The notes: generated by a model from the letters alone, not told the origin. A stretch of DNA of 10,030 bases from Pelagibacteraceae bacterium (GCA_008638025.1 VTPF01000021.1:1-10030); one strand, 5' to 3'; counted from the stretch's first letter, positions 1 through 6,849 are shown. A program made the numbers and translations.

Positions 1-8
1 AGAAATGT

Positions 9-70
9 GACAAAGTTTGTCTGACTTAGAGAAGGGAGATTGTTGGGACAATAAGCTCCAAGTCAGACAA
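9..70. other. Strong nested hairpin, possible RNA element or terminator
   Basis: An 11-bp perfect inverted repeat pairs 17-27 with 60-70. Inside it, 35-43 (GGAGATTGT) pairs with 48-52 and 56-59 around a TGGG loop, with an AAG bulge, giving about 20 bp of stem. A further dyad, GACAAA-G-TTTGTC, lies at 9-21 and would compete with the outer stem. By my count the first 60 bases hold 24 G+C, clearly above the surrounding DNA. Neither side has a convincing T-run, so it is not a classic intrinsic terminator, although it lies about 75 nt downstream of hspQ. I do not recognise tRNA, tmRNA, RNase P or SRP RNA signatures. It may be part of an RNA that continues beyond the window edge. Confidence 0.45.
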
Positions 71-143
71 TACATTTTAAGTACAGGGTTAATCTGTCTA
101 CTAATTGTGCTAATCTTGTTGAATCTGAGGCAGTATAAAAGAG

Positions 144-476
144 CTAGTTTGTTAGTCTTCTATAAAGTCCATCTTTTGTTTTGCCCTTAAATATCTCATT
201 TACAAGAGGGTGCGAGACAGGATCATTTCTATCATCAAGAACTAAATTTTGCTCCGAAACATATGCCTCATACGTTATTTCATCATTTTCAGCCAACAGA
301 TGATAAAACGGCTGGTCCTTTCTAGGACGAGCTTCTTTTGGTATAGATTGATACCATTCTTCAGAATTATTAAACTGGAAATCAACATCATAAATGACTC
401 CTCTAAACTCAAACAAACGGTGTCTAACTACTTCACCTATAGAAAATTTTGCTTTTTTTAATTGTTTAGGCTGCAT
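144..476 (-). CDS. hspQ: HspQ family protein (YccV-like, hemimethylated-DNA-binding fold)
   Basis: This is a 110-aa protein of normal family length (the E. coli protein is about 105 aa). The family fold is seen in the opening KFSIGEVVRHRLFEFRGVI (10-28), the aromatic WYQSIPKEARPRKDQPFYHLL segment around 41-61, and the YEAYVSEQNL stretch (69-78). The C-terminus, YRRLTN, resembles the RLRN end of E. coli HspQ, which supports the stop at 144. In enterobacteria HspQ is a heat-shock protein that binds hemimethylated oriC DNA and acts as a specificity enhancer for Lon protease. Those roles are established there and only inferred here. The start is ATG at 476 with no clear Shine-Dalgarno, so translation may be near-leaderless. 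The gene stands 50 bp downstream of the DUF3108 gene on the same strand. Confidence 0.92.
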   Translation of the reverse strand: MQPKQLKKAKFSIGEVVRHRLFEFRGVIYDVDFQFNNSEEWYQSIPKEARPRKDQPFYHLLAENDEITYEAYVSEQNLVLDDRNDPVSHPLVNEIFKGKTKDGLYRRLTN

Positions 477-486
477 TAATAGTTTG

Positions 487-514
487 AAGATAGTGATGAT
501 CTATAATTAATCAA
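487..514 (-). promoter_or_regulatory. Possible promoter of hspQ
   Basis: On the minus strand TTGATT (514-509) and TATCTT (492-487) are separated by 16 bases. They lie in the short gap between the DUF3108 gene and hspQ and would put the transcript start within about 10 bases of the hspQ ATG. In such AT-rich DNA this kind of match is common by chance, so it is only a candidate. Confidence 0.22.
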
Positions 515-526
515 GTACTAAATATT

Positions 527-1249
527 CTAATTTAAGAACATTTCGATAGTTATTTTAGATTTTGTCGTCAAAAAATAAGGCAAAAACATTTCATTTTGCT
601 TTCCATAAAAAATATCCACATACATTTTATTTAATTTTTTTTCATCTTCAATTTCATGACCCGAAACAGCTTTATAAGATAACTTACACTTTTGCATTGA
701 ACCTGGATAAACTAGTTTGGAAGAGTCAATCACATAATCGTTTTTATCTTTTTGGGATAAAATTAAAAAATAAACATTCTCTCCATCAAATACTTTCTGT
801 TTTTTGTTGCAATTTAAAATATTTGATTGATTAAAAATTAAAGAACGAATTGCCGATAAAGGGTCAACACTATCTTCTAAGTCTTGTTCTTTTACAGAAA
901 CAATTTTAGTTTTAATTTTTCTTTTAGGGATGGCAATATTTTTTACTACCTTGCCCGCTTTAAAAACAATAGTTCTTAATCTTTTTGTTTTTTTTTTATC
1001 GTAAGAAAAATTATAAATAAATTGATCAGATAGATTTTCACTTGAACCCTCTCCCTTAAAATAAGAAAAAAAACCCAAAAGACCTTTGCTCTCCAGTTTA
1101 GTAATAACTTTATTCAACTCACTATAAGAAAATTGAACCTTCATAAATGGAAAATTTAACCCGTAAACATCATAATTAAATTCGCGAGCTTGCAAATGTT
1201 GTGATACAAAGTTGATTAATATAAAATATAAAATAAATTTTTTTTTCAT
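527..1249 (-). CDS. DUF3108 domain protein, predicted secreted/periplasmic
   Basis: A 240-aa protein of unknown function. It opens with a signal peptide: MKKKF, a hydrophobic core, then LQA just before Arg22, a plausible signal peptidase I site. The hallmarks I associate with DUF3108 are an N-terminal region that reads YDVYGLNFPFMKVQFSYS and, in the second half, DPLSAIRSLIF followed by a Cys and the VFDGENVYFLILSQ strand. I chose ATG at 1249 over a TTG six codons upstream because the ATG product begins exactly at a standard signal peptide. That choice makes the start codon overlap the ATG of the divergent yciB (shared CATG). The family is thought to be a periplasmic beta-rich protein, but its function is unproven. 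It is followed on the same strand by hspQ after 50 bp. Confidence 0.78.
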   Translation of the reverse strand: MKKKFILYFILINFVSQHLQAREFNYDVYGLNFPFMKVQFSYSELNKVITKLESKGLLGFFSYFKGEGSSENLSDQFIYNFSYDKKKTKRLRTIVFKAGKVVKNIAIPKRKIKTKIVSVKEQDLEDSVDPLSAIRSLIFNQSNILNCNKKQKVFDGENVYFLILSQKDKNDYVIDSSKLVYPGSMQKCKLSYKAVSGHEIEDEKKLNKMYVDIFYGKQNEMFLPYFLTTKSKITIEMFLN

Positions 1250-1793
1250 GAATAAATCACTTGTCAAATTTATTACAGACTTTGGCCCATTGCTAATATT
1301 TTTTATTTTTTACAAAAAATATGGGATGACAGAAGCTATTTTGCCTTTAATAATTGCTACCACTATATCTATTTCGATCATTTATCTTACTGAAAAAAAA
1401 GTACCAACCATGCCGCTCGTAAGTGGTATTTTACTGGCTGCATTTGGGGGCTTAACTCTTTACTTTGATGATAAAACCTTTTTTTACATGAAGCCCACAA
1501 TCATAAATTTATTGTTCGCGGCAATTTTATTATTTGGAAAAATAGTTCTTAAAGTTTCTTTTTTAAAAAAAGTTTTAGGAGAAAGCCTCAAATTAACAGA
1601 TCTGGGCTGGAATATTTTAACAGATCGTTGGATTTATTTCTTTATTTTTATTGCTTTGCTAAATGAATTCGTATGGAGAACTCAATCAGAAGAATTTTGG
1701 GTTCAGTTTAAAGTATTTGGAATGATACCAATTACAATTATTTATACAATTTTTCAGGTTTCGGTAATTAACAAACATAAAATTGGTGACTAA
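1248..1793 (+). CDS. yciB: YciB / IspZ family inner-membrane septation protein A
   Basis: An integral membrane protein of 181 aa with about five hydrophobic segments (roughly residues 12-24, 30-47, 56-72, 82-101 and 127-142, with a final one near 155-173). It matches E. coli YciB in order and spacing: DFGPLLIFFIFYKKYG near the N-terminus, FGGLTLYFDD (66-75), MKP, LNEFVWR (138-144) and WVQFKVFG (151-158). In E. coli, YciB affects envelope integrity and cell elongation or septation and interacts with division proteins. The mechanism is not settled. An upstream ATG at 1212 would add a 12-residue extension; I prefer ATG 1248 because the protein then starts like its relatives. There is no Shine-Dalgarno. 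Its TAA overlaps the next start by one base (TAATG). Confidence 0.9.
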   Translation: MNKSLVKFITDFGPLLIFFIFYKKYGMTEAILPLIIATTISISIIYLTEKKVPTMPLVSGILLAAFGGLTLYFDDKTFFYMKPTIINLLFAAILLFGKIVLKVSFLKKVLGESLKLTDLGWNILTDRWIYFFIFIALLNEFVWRTQSEEFWVQFKVFGMIPITIIYTIFQVSVINKHKIGD

Positions 1794-2131
1794 TGTTTCA
1801 GTATCAAGTCATACATAATAAAAAATTCGAAGAGGAAAAGTTTTTTAATAAAAAAGAATTAGGGGAAATATTAAATCTTTATGGATTTATGGTTTCTATG
1901 GGTGAATGGAAAGATTATGCAATTTTTATTAATAAAAATATTGTAGGATTTAATATTTATCGCAAAGCTACCGAAACACCCCTCTATCAAATTATAAAAA
2001 GCTTACACCCTAAAGATAAGAATCAAAAATATTCTATTCAAAATCAATCGGGAATTATTCTGAAAAGATCAAATAATTTAAAAAATATCTTACAAATTAT
2101 AAATAAAAAGAAATTACAATTAATTAAGTGA
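1793..2131 (+). CDS. DUF2794 family protein
   Basis: A 112-aa cytosolic protein that I recognise as DUF2794, a family found mainly in Alphaproteobacteria and without known function. The diagnostic blocks are [15 protein letters not shown] (17-31), the core [15 protein letters not shown] (30-44), [12 protein letters not shown] (56-67) and [14 protein letters not shown] (87-100). There is no signal peptide or membrane segment, and the C-terminus is rich in lysine. Its ATG shares an A with the stop of yciB, and its TGA overlaps the GTG start of the following DUF2256 gene by four bases (GTGA), so all three are likely translationally coupled. A role cannot be assigned from sequence. Confidence 0.85.
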   Translation: MFQYQVIHNKKFEEEKFFNKKELGEILNLYGFMVSMGEWKDYAIFINKNIVGFNIYRKATETPLYQIIKSLHPKDKNQKYSIQNQSGIILKRSNNLKNILQIINKKKLQLIK

Positions 2132-2262
2132 GCCATCACAAAACGAAACTGCCTAAAAAAAATTGTAAAAAATGTGGTTTACCTTTCGTGTGGAGAAAAA
2201 AATGGCAACGTTGCTGGGAAGAGGTAAAATACTGTTCTAAAAAATGTTCTGGCGCAAAATAA
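2128..2262 (+). CDS. DUF2256 small zinc-ribbon-like protein
   Basis: A 44-aa protein that starts with GTG at 2128 inside the stop codon of the DUF2794 gene (GTGA). The sequence begins [17 protein letters not shown], then LPFVWRKKW, then [11 protein letters not shown], and ends GAK. Two C-x2-C / C-x3-C pairs (C13, C16, C36, C40) suggest a single zinc-binding ribbon, and C29 lies between them. The pattern KxCxxCGxPFxWRKKWxxxWxEVKYCSxxC is that of DUF2256, a short conserved family of unknown function in many bacteria. It is short enough to be missed by length-filtered gene callers. Conserved family signature, coupled start and in-frame TAA make it a real gene. Confidence 0.85.
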   Translation: MSHHKTKLPKKNCKKCGLPFVWRKKWQRCWEEVKYCSKKCSGAK

Positions 2263-2264
2263 AA

Positions 2265-2290
2265 AAGGCTCCTAAAAAATTAGAAGCCTT
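2265..2290 (-). terminator. Intrinsic terminator of the BI-1 family gene, probably bidirectional
   Basis: AAGGCT (2265-2270) pairs with AGCCTT (2285-2290), and CTAA with TTAG inside, around an AAAA loop with one mismatch. Read on the minus strand the stem is followed by a TTTTTTATTTT run, the classic Rho-independent form, 30 nt beyond the stop of the BI-1 family gene. On the plus strand the hairpin lies just after the DUF2256 stop and could also end that cluster, although the T-tract there is poor. Confidence 0.72.
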
Positions 2291-2319
2291 AGTTATAAAA
2301 GTATATTTTTAAAAAATAT

Positions 2320-3084
2320 TTATCTTCTTTGACCAAATAATCTAAGCAACATGATAAACAGGTTGATAAAATCTAGGTATAAAGTCAATGCACCCATAAT
2401 AGCTTTTTTACTCATTACTTCATTGCCATCGCTCTCTAAGTACATATTTTTAATTTTTTGAGTGTCGTACGCAGTCAAACCAACAAAAATTAAAACTCCA
2501 AGAACTGAAATCACAAAATACATTGCAGAAGATTTTAGAAAAATATTTACAATGGAAGCAATCAAAATTCCAATCAAGCCCATAATTAAAAAAGAACCTA
2601 AAGAAGTTAAATCTTTTTTAGTGGTGTACCCATATAAGCTCATAGCTCCAAATGTTCCTGCGGTAATAAAGAAAACCCTAGAAATACTGGTTCCTGTGTA
2701 AACTACAAAAATGGAAGATAGAGATGCTCCCATTAGAGCAGCAAAAATCCAAAAAACAGTTTGTGCTCTTGAAGAGCTCATGCTGTTTATTCCAAAACTC
2801 ATGTACATTACAATTCCAAGAGGGGCTAATGCCACCACCCACATTAAAGACGAATTATAAATCGCATTTCCTAATCCAGTTAGTGCAGTAATATTTCCAG
2901 ACGCATCTGTTACAACTGCAAATTTAAAAATTAATAAAGCTACCAAACCGGTCAATAAAACGCCCGATCCCATAAAATTATAAACCGATAACATATAAGT
3001 TCTAAGACCTTCATGAACCGCCTCTGATCTAGTTGTAGACCTTGTCGTCGATTTGATGGCATTAATTCTGTCGTTTAAATTCAT
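2320..3084 (-). CDS. Bax inhibitor-1 (YccA/YbhL) family integral membrane protein
   Basis: A 254-aa protein with about seven membrane segments after a hydrophilic, Ser/Thr/Arg-rich N-terminus (residues 1-29). BI-1 family signatures are FFITAGTFGAMSLYGYTTKKDL (138-159), LTAYDTQKIK (203-212) containing the paired acidic region, and the C-terminal ALTLYLDFINLFIMLLRLFG (232-251). Bacterial relatives include BsYetJ, a pH-sensitive calcium leak channel, and E. coli YccA, a substrate and modulator of FtsH protease. Which of these roles applies here cannot be decided. ATG at 3084 has a good AAGGAG Shine-Dalgarno (3094-3089), unusual in this window, and a TATAAT box just upstream. The TerC-type gene precedes it by 77 bp on the same strand. 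Confidence 0.9.
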   Translation of the reverse strand: MNLNDRINAIKSTTRSTTRSEAVHEGLRTYMLSVYNFMGSGVLLTGLVALLIFKFAVVTDASGNITALTGLGNAIYNSSLMWVVALAPLGIVMYMSFGINSMSSSRAQTVFWIFAALMGASLSSIFVVYTGTSISRVFFITAGTFGAMSLYGYTTKKDLTSLGSFLIMGLIGILIASIVNIFLKSSAMYFVISVLGVLIFVGLTAYDTQKIKNMYLESDGNEVMSKKAIMGALTLYLDFINLFIMLLRLFGQRR

Positions 3085-3088
3085 ATTT

Positions 3089-3108
3089 CTCCTTTTTTAT
3101 TAATTATA
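3089..3108 (-). promoter_or_regulatory. TATAAT box and Shine-Dalgarno of the BI-1 family gene
   Basis: On the minus strand a perfect TATAAT lies at 3108-3103 and AAGGAG at 3094-3089, five bases before ATG 3084. The expected transcript start is near 3096, giving a leader of about a dozen bases. The -35 region is not convincing (CATATT at 17-bp spacing). The gene may thus be expressed independently of the upstream TerC-type gene. Confidence 0.38.
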
Positions 3109-3161
3109 AAAATTAATTACCAAACAATATGACTATTAATTTTGGCAATTTCAAGACCCAT

Positions 3162-3785
3162 TTAAAAATGTTTATTTATCAAGATAATAAGCCAATCGTA
3201 GTCCGAGACTATTAAATCAACAGCTACCCCTAAAATGGCCAACAAGCCCAACCATGCTAACCATGGGTAGGACTTAACCCACTTAGATATCAAATTGGCC
3301 ATAGTTGCCATCATTACAATTGAGAGCAGCAGACCAAATATCAAAAGCCCCAAATGATCCTTTGCTGCACCAGCAACTCCTAAAACATTATCTAGACTTA
3401 AAGTTAAATCAGCAACAAGGATTGTCATTGCGGCACCAAAAAAAGTTTTTTCTTTTTTATTAATTTTTGGAAGATTTTTTTCTTTATTTCTCTTTTCAAT
3501 TACATCTTTATAAAGACGATAACATACCCATAATAAAATTAGCCCTCCAAATAACTTGAGTCCTTCAATCTTTAATAAAAGCGCTACTATTAAAGTAAAA
3601 ATAATTCTAGCTACAACTGCCGCTGCTACTCCCCAAAATAAAACTTTTTGTCTAATTTCCGAAGGAAATGACGATGCAACCATTCCAATTATAATCGCAT
3701 TATCAGCTGCCAAAACTAAATCGATGAGAATAATTTGAAATAAAATTATGAGTTGTGGAGAATTAATAAAGTTTGATAAATCCAT
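3162..3785 (-). CDS. TerC family (YjbE/YkoY-type) membrane protein, putative metal ion exporter
   Basis: A 207-aa polytopic membrane protein made of two similar halves, a hallmark of the TerC superfamily. Each half has an acidic membrane motif: IDLVLAADNAIIIG (21-34, Asp22, Asp28, Asn29) and VADLTLSLDNVLGVAG (124-139, Asp126, Asp132, Asn133). The two halves are joined by a Lys/Glu-rich cytoplasmic loop at about 94-113. Length fits the YjbE/YkoY subgroup, shorter than tellurite-resistance TerC or Alx. Bacillus YkoY/YceF-type relatives take part in Mn2+ export or metalation of secreted enzymes, so a metal role is likely but inferred. The 5' region is too short for a yybP-ykoY manganese riboswitch, and none is seen. 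Confidence 0.87.
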   Translation of the reverse strand: MDLSNFINSPQLIILFQIILIDLVLAADNAIIIGMVASSFPSEIRQKVLFWGVAAAVVARIIFTLIVALLLKIEGLKLFGGLILLWVCYRLYKDVIEKRNKEKNLPKINKKEKTFFGAAMTILVADLTLSLDNVLGVAGAAKDHLGLLIFGLLLSIVMMATMANLISKWVKSYPWLAWLGLLAILGVAVDLIVSDYDWLIILINKHF

Positions 3786-3853
3786 GCTTAATCATGCTAG
3801 TAAACTAAAAGTATAGTTTTGTAAAAACTTTGTTAAAATAAAATATTATTAAA
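3786..3853. promoter_or_regulatory. Divergent promoter region with small inverted repeat
   Basis: This 68-bp gap separates the minus-strand TerC-type gene from the plus-strand aldo/keto reductase and must hold both starts of transcription. A dyad AAACTA-AAAGTA-TAGTTT lies at 3802-3819. On the minus strand TATACT (3815-3810 area) within the dyad could be a -10 box. On the plus strand TTGTAA near 3819 followed by the AT-rich stretch before ATG 3854 could serve the reductase. None of these is strong evidence alone; the location is what supports it. Confidence 0.38.
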
Positions 3854-4900
3854 ATGAACTATAAAGTATTAGGAACTTCTGATCTTAAAATAAGCAGCAT
3901 TGCCATGGGTACGATGACATGGGGTCAACAAAACACTCTGGAAGAAGCCTTTCAACAAATGGATTTTGCTTATGATAAAGGAATTAATATTTTCGACAGC
4001 GCAGAACTTTATCCAGTACCTCCTACAGCAGAGACCCAAGGAGAAACCAGTAGAATTTTAGGTCAATGGGTAAAGGATAGAAAAATAAGGGATAAAGTAA
4101 TTATTGCTGACAAGATTGTGGGGCGATCTGGAATGAAATGGTTTAGGAAGGATGGAGTTGAAACAAGATTAAACCAAAGTCAAATTGAATTTGCTCTTGA
4201 TAGAACTTTAAAAAACTTACAAATGGACTATGTAGATCTGTACCAATTGCACTGGCCGGATCGACCTATTAATACTTTCACAGGACTAGAATACGAACAT
4301 ACAGAAACAACAGATATTATTCCAATACGAGAAACTCTTTCAGTTTTAGATAAATTAATTAAAAAAGGAAAAATTAGATACATAGGATTATCTAATGAAA
4401 CCGCTTGGGGAACAAGCCAATTTTTAAAAATAGCTTCTGAAAACAATTTATCTAAAATTGTATCTATACAAAATCCTTACAATCTTTTGAATAGAAGTTT
4501 TGAGGTAGGTCTTTCAGAGATCTCTATTCGTGAACAAGTTGGTTTGTTAGCATACTCACCTCTAGCAAGCGGAATACTTTCTGGAAAATATTTTGATGGA
4601 AAAATGCCCAAAGGAAGTCGAATGGAACTATTTGGACATCGCTATCCAAGATATAAAACTATGCATGCCGAATCTGCAGCCAAAAAATACCATGAGGTTG
4701 CTAAGAAATATGGCTTAAATCCATGTCAAATGGCTATTAAATTTTGTGAAATACAAAAATTTACATCCGCTGTTATAATTGGGGCAACTACTATGGAACA
4801 ACTTAAGGTTAATATTGATAGTATTTCTTTAAACTTAACTGAGGAAGTTATAAAAGATATAAATCATGTACAATTAATTTATTCAAATCCATGTCCTTAA
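3854..4900 (+). CDS. tas: Tas-like NADP-dependent aldo/keto reductase
   Basis: A 348-aa aldo/keto reductase, closest by eye to E. coli Tas across the full length: GTMTWGQQNT (19-28), AELYPVPPTAETQGET (50-65), LYQLHWPDRP (129-138), IRYIGLSNETAWG, IQNPYNLLNRSFEVGL, and the C-terminal GATTMEQLKVNI. The catalytic tetrad of the superfamily is visible as Asp48, Tyr53, Lys87 and His133. It folds as a TIM barrel and should reduce carbonyl compounds with NAD(P)H in the cytosol. The natural substrate of Tas is unknown, so no specific reaction is claimed. The final 10 bases overlap the start of the next gene. ATG 3854 gives the expected family N-terminus; no Shine-Dalgarno is present. Confidence 0.93.
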   Translation: MNYKVLGTSDLKISSIAMGTMTWGQQNTLEEAFQQMDFAYDKGINIFDSAELYPVPPTAETQGETSRILGQWVKDRKIRDKVIIADKIVGRSGMKWFRKDGVETRLNQSQIEFALDRTLKNLQMDYVDLYQLHWPDRPINTFTGLEYEHTETTDIIPIRETLSVLDKLIKKGKIRYIGLSNETAWGTSQFLKIASENNLSKIVSIQNPYNLLNRSFEVGLSEISIREQVGLLAYSPLASGILSGKYFDGKMPKGSRMELFGHRYPRYKTMHAESAAKKYHEVAKKYGLNPCQMAIKFCEIQKFTSAVIIGATTMEQLKVNIDSISLNLTEEVIKDINHVQLIYSNPCP

Positions 4901-5397
4901 ATAAATTTATTTTTTTATTTTTCGTTTCAATATTTTCTTACAACATAAGTTTTGCTGAAATTAAAATTTCAGGAAAATTTAAAAATTGGGAATCTCATTA
5001 CACTGAAGATGGAAAAGATTTAATATGTTTTGCATTATCCATACCAACCAAAATGGAACCCAAAAATTTAAATCGAGCAGAAGCAAGATTATTTGTAACA
5101 TTTAGAACCAAAGATAACACGCAAGATGAAGTAAGCATCACAGGTGGTTATCCTTATAAGAAAGGTGCCAAGGTTAACCTTACAATTAGCAATAGTAACT
5201 TTGGTTTTGAGTCTTCAGAAAATTTTGCCTGGCTTCCATCAAAAGATCAAGAAATAAAGCTTGTATCTATTATGAAAAAGAAAAATGACGCTCAAGTTGT
5301 AGGTTTATCCTCAAGGGGAAACAAAACTACTGATACTTATTCCTTGCTAGGATTTACAGATGCGTATAATTCAGCAAAAAATAAATGCAAAAAATAG
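4891..5397 (+). CDS. IalB-like (invasion-associated locus B) secreted protein
   Basis: A 168-aa exported protein with a signal peptide: MSLNKF, a Phe/Ile-rich core, and SFA before Glu23 as the likely cleavage site. The mature part follows the IalB family pattern of Alphaproteobacteria: a Trp-containing opening (W33), a first Cys in DLICFALS (C46), GGYPYKKG, an aromatic FAWLP segment, an LVSIMKKKNDAQVVGLSSRG strand, and a C-terminal DTYSLLGFTDAYNSAKNKC. The two cysteines (46 and 166) probably form a disulfide in the periplasm. IalB was named for Bartonella erythrocyte invasion, but in free-living bacteria its role is unknown. It overlaps the reductase by 10 nt and argG by 13 nt. Confidence 0.75.
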   Translation: MSLNKFIFLFFVSIFSYNISFAEIKISGKFKNWESHYTEDGKDLICFALSIPTKMEPKNLNRAEARLFVTFRTKDNTQDEVSITGGYPYKKGAKVNLTISNSNFGFESSENFAWLPSKDQEIKLVSIMKKKNDAQVVGLSSRGNKTTDTYSLLGFTDAYNSAKNKCKK

Positions 5398-6572
5398 ATA
5401 AAATTGTCTTAGCTTATTCTGGGGGGTTAGACACTTCAGTTATTTTGCGATGGCTACAAGAAAAGTATGGGTCAGAAATTATTTGTTATACCGCTGATTT
5501 AGGGCAAGACTTGGATCGAAAAAAAATTTTAAGAAATGCTAAAAGACTAGGTGTAAAAAATGTAATTATTGAAAATCTTCAAGAAGAATTTGTAAAAAAT
5601 TATGTATTTCCTATGATCAGAGGAAATGCGCTTTATGAAGGAATTTATTTACTAGGAACCTCAATTGCGAGACCTCTTATTGCCAAAAGACAAATTGAAA
5701 TTGCCAAAAAATTTAGAGCTCAAGCCGTATCCCATGGTTCTACTGGAAAAGGAAATGACCAGGTACGTTTTGAGTTAGGTTATTACTATTTTGACCCAAA
5801 AATAAAAGTTATTGCACCGTGGAGGGACTGGGACTTTTCTTCTAGAAGTGACCTAATTAAATATGCAAAAAAAAACAATATTCCTGTACCTCATGATAAA
5901 AAAGGAGCGCCTCCTTTTTCAGTAGACGACAATCTTTATCATACTTCTACTGAAGGAAAAGTGTTGGAAGACCCAAGCAAACCTGCTCCTGAATTTATTT
6001 TTCAAAGAACCGTTTCTCCTTTAAAAGCACCTAATAAAATTAGTTATATTACTTTAGGATATAAAAACGGAGATCCAATATCTTTAAATGGCAAAAAACT
6101 TTCACCTGCAAAATTATTGAGAAAATTAAATGAAATTGCAGGAAAAAATGGAATTGGACGTGTGGACTTAGTAGAAAATAGATTTATAGGAATCAAATCA
6201 AGAGGAGTTTACGAAACACCTGGCGGCACAGTCCTTACATTTGCGCACAGAGCAATCGAGTCTATTACATTAGATAAAGAAACAATGCACAAAAAAGATC
6301 TTATCATGTCTAGATATGCCGAATTAATTTATAACGGATATTGGTTTTCAAACGAAAGATACAAATTACAAAAAATTATTGATCAAAAACGTAACCAGGT
6401 TACTGGAATTATTAAACTTGCATTATACAAAGGCAATATAACTATTTGTTCAAGAATTTCGAAAAGCAAAGCCTATTCGATGAAAAAAGTTTCTTTTGAA
6501 GAAAATAAAACCTTTAATAAAAAAAATGTCGAGAATTTTATTCAAAAACACTGTCGCTTATTAAGAAGATAA
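5385..6572 (+). CDS. argG: Argininosuccinate synthase
   Basis: A 395-aa enzyme of normal length for the short bacterial class. It catalyses citrulline + aspartate + ATP to argininosuccinate + AMP + PPi, the penultimate step of arginine synthesis, in the cytosol. The PPi-loop of N-type ATP pyrophosphatases is intact as AYSGGLDTSVI (10-20). Further family blocks are GTSIARPLIAK, SHGSTGKGNDQVRFEL, APWRDWDF, GAPPFSVDDNLYHTSTEGKVLEDP (in two parts around residue 180), and GRVDLVENRFIGIKSRGVYETPGGT. The ATG at 5385 lies within the end of the IalB-like gene, a 13-nt overlap in another frame; no Shine-Dalgarno is seen, so it may depend on coupling. No other arg gene is nearby. Confidence 0.97.
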   Translation: MQKIDKIVLAYSGGLDTSVILRWLQEKYGSEIICYTADLGQDLDRKKILRNAKRLGVKNVIIENLQEEFVKNYVFPMIRGNALYEGIYLLGTSIARPLIAKRQIEIAKKFRAQAVSHGSTGKGNDQVRFELGYYYFDPKIKVIAPWRDWDFSSRSDLIKYAKKNNIPVPHDKKGAPPFSVDDNLYHTSTEGKVLEDPSKPAPEFIFQRTVSPLKAPNKISYITLGYKNGDPISLNGKKLSPAKLLRKLNEIAGKNGIGRVDLVENRFIGIKSRGVYETPGGTVLTFAHRAIESITLDKETMHKKDLIMSRYAELIYNGYWFSNERYKLQKIIDQKRNQVTGIIKLALYKGNITICSRISKSKAYSMKKVSFEENKTFNKKNVENFIQKHCRLLRR

Positions 6573-6849
6573 TAAAAAACTAAATTAATAGTAAAAAAAT
6601 TTTTCGAAAAAAAATTAGCAATAATATATAATTATTTAAAGTTGTATTAAAGAAATTTAACCGCTTGAAATTAAAGAAAAAAAAATTTTTATTTTGAAAG
6701 TAAAAAAAACAACCCTTGTTTTATTAACTTATTTACTAAATTTAAATTTCGTAAACAAAAGCTTACCTAATAAGTTAATGAATTTATTGTAGTAAAAATA
6801 CTTTCGATAAATTATTCAGTTTATTTGATTTTTTGTAAAAAAAGGTAAA
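6573..6849. other. AT-rich intergenic DNA, no gene recognised
   Basis: This stretch between argG and the candidate RNA is dominated by A- and T-runs and has no convincing reading frame on either strand. Two weak structures stand out: an AT hairpin AAAACAA-CCC-TTGTTTT at 6706-6722, and a nested inverted repeat (ATTAACTTA 6723-6731 with TAAGTTAAT 6771-6779, enclosing TTTAC 6732-6736 with GTAAA 6751-6755). It may simply carry the argG 3' end and the promoter of the RNA downstream, for example TTGATT at 6825-6830. Confidence 0.5.
6706..6722. terminator. Weak AT-rich hairpin, possible argG terminator
   Basis: Seven perfect A:T-rich pairs (AAAACAA with TTGTTTT) close a CCC loop 134 nt after the argG stop. 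On the plus strand TTTTATT follows within the stem and beyond. On the minus strand the second arm runs into eight T. The stem holds a single G:C pair, so stability is low. Confidence 0.25.

Noticed and set aside
70..143. In-frame continuation of hspQ beyond its TAG, about 24 sense codons on the minus strand
   Set aside because: HspQ already has its normal length and C-terminus, the extension matches nothing I know, and no readthrough signal is visible.
11..190. An open plus-strand frame with a hydrophobic stretch and a possible TTG start at 17
   Set aside because: It has no ATG, overlaps the hspQ 3' end, and its 5' part is explained by the perfect inverted repeat. I recognise no family.
249..461. 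Open frames antisense to hspQ, DUF3108, BI-1, TerC, folD and MscS genes
   Set aside because: They lie wholly opposite well-supported genes, show no family motifs and have the composition expected of shadow frames.
1212..1247. Longer yciB product from the upstream ATG at 1212
   Set aside because: The extra 12 residues are Lys/Asn/Phe-rich and absent from YciB relatives, and they run deep into the divergent gene.
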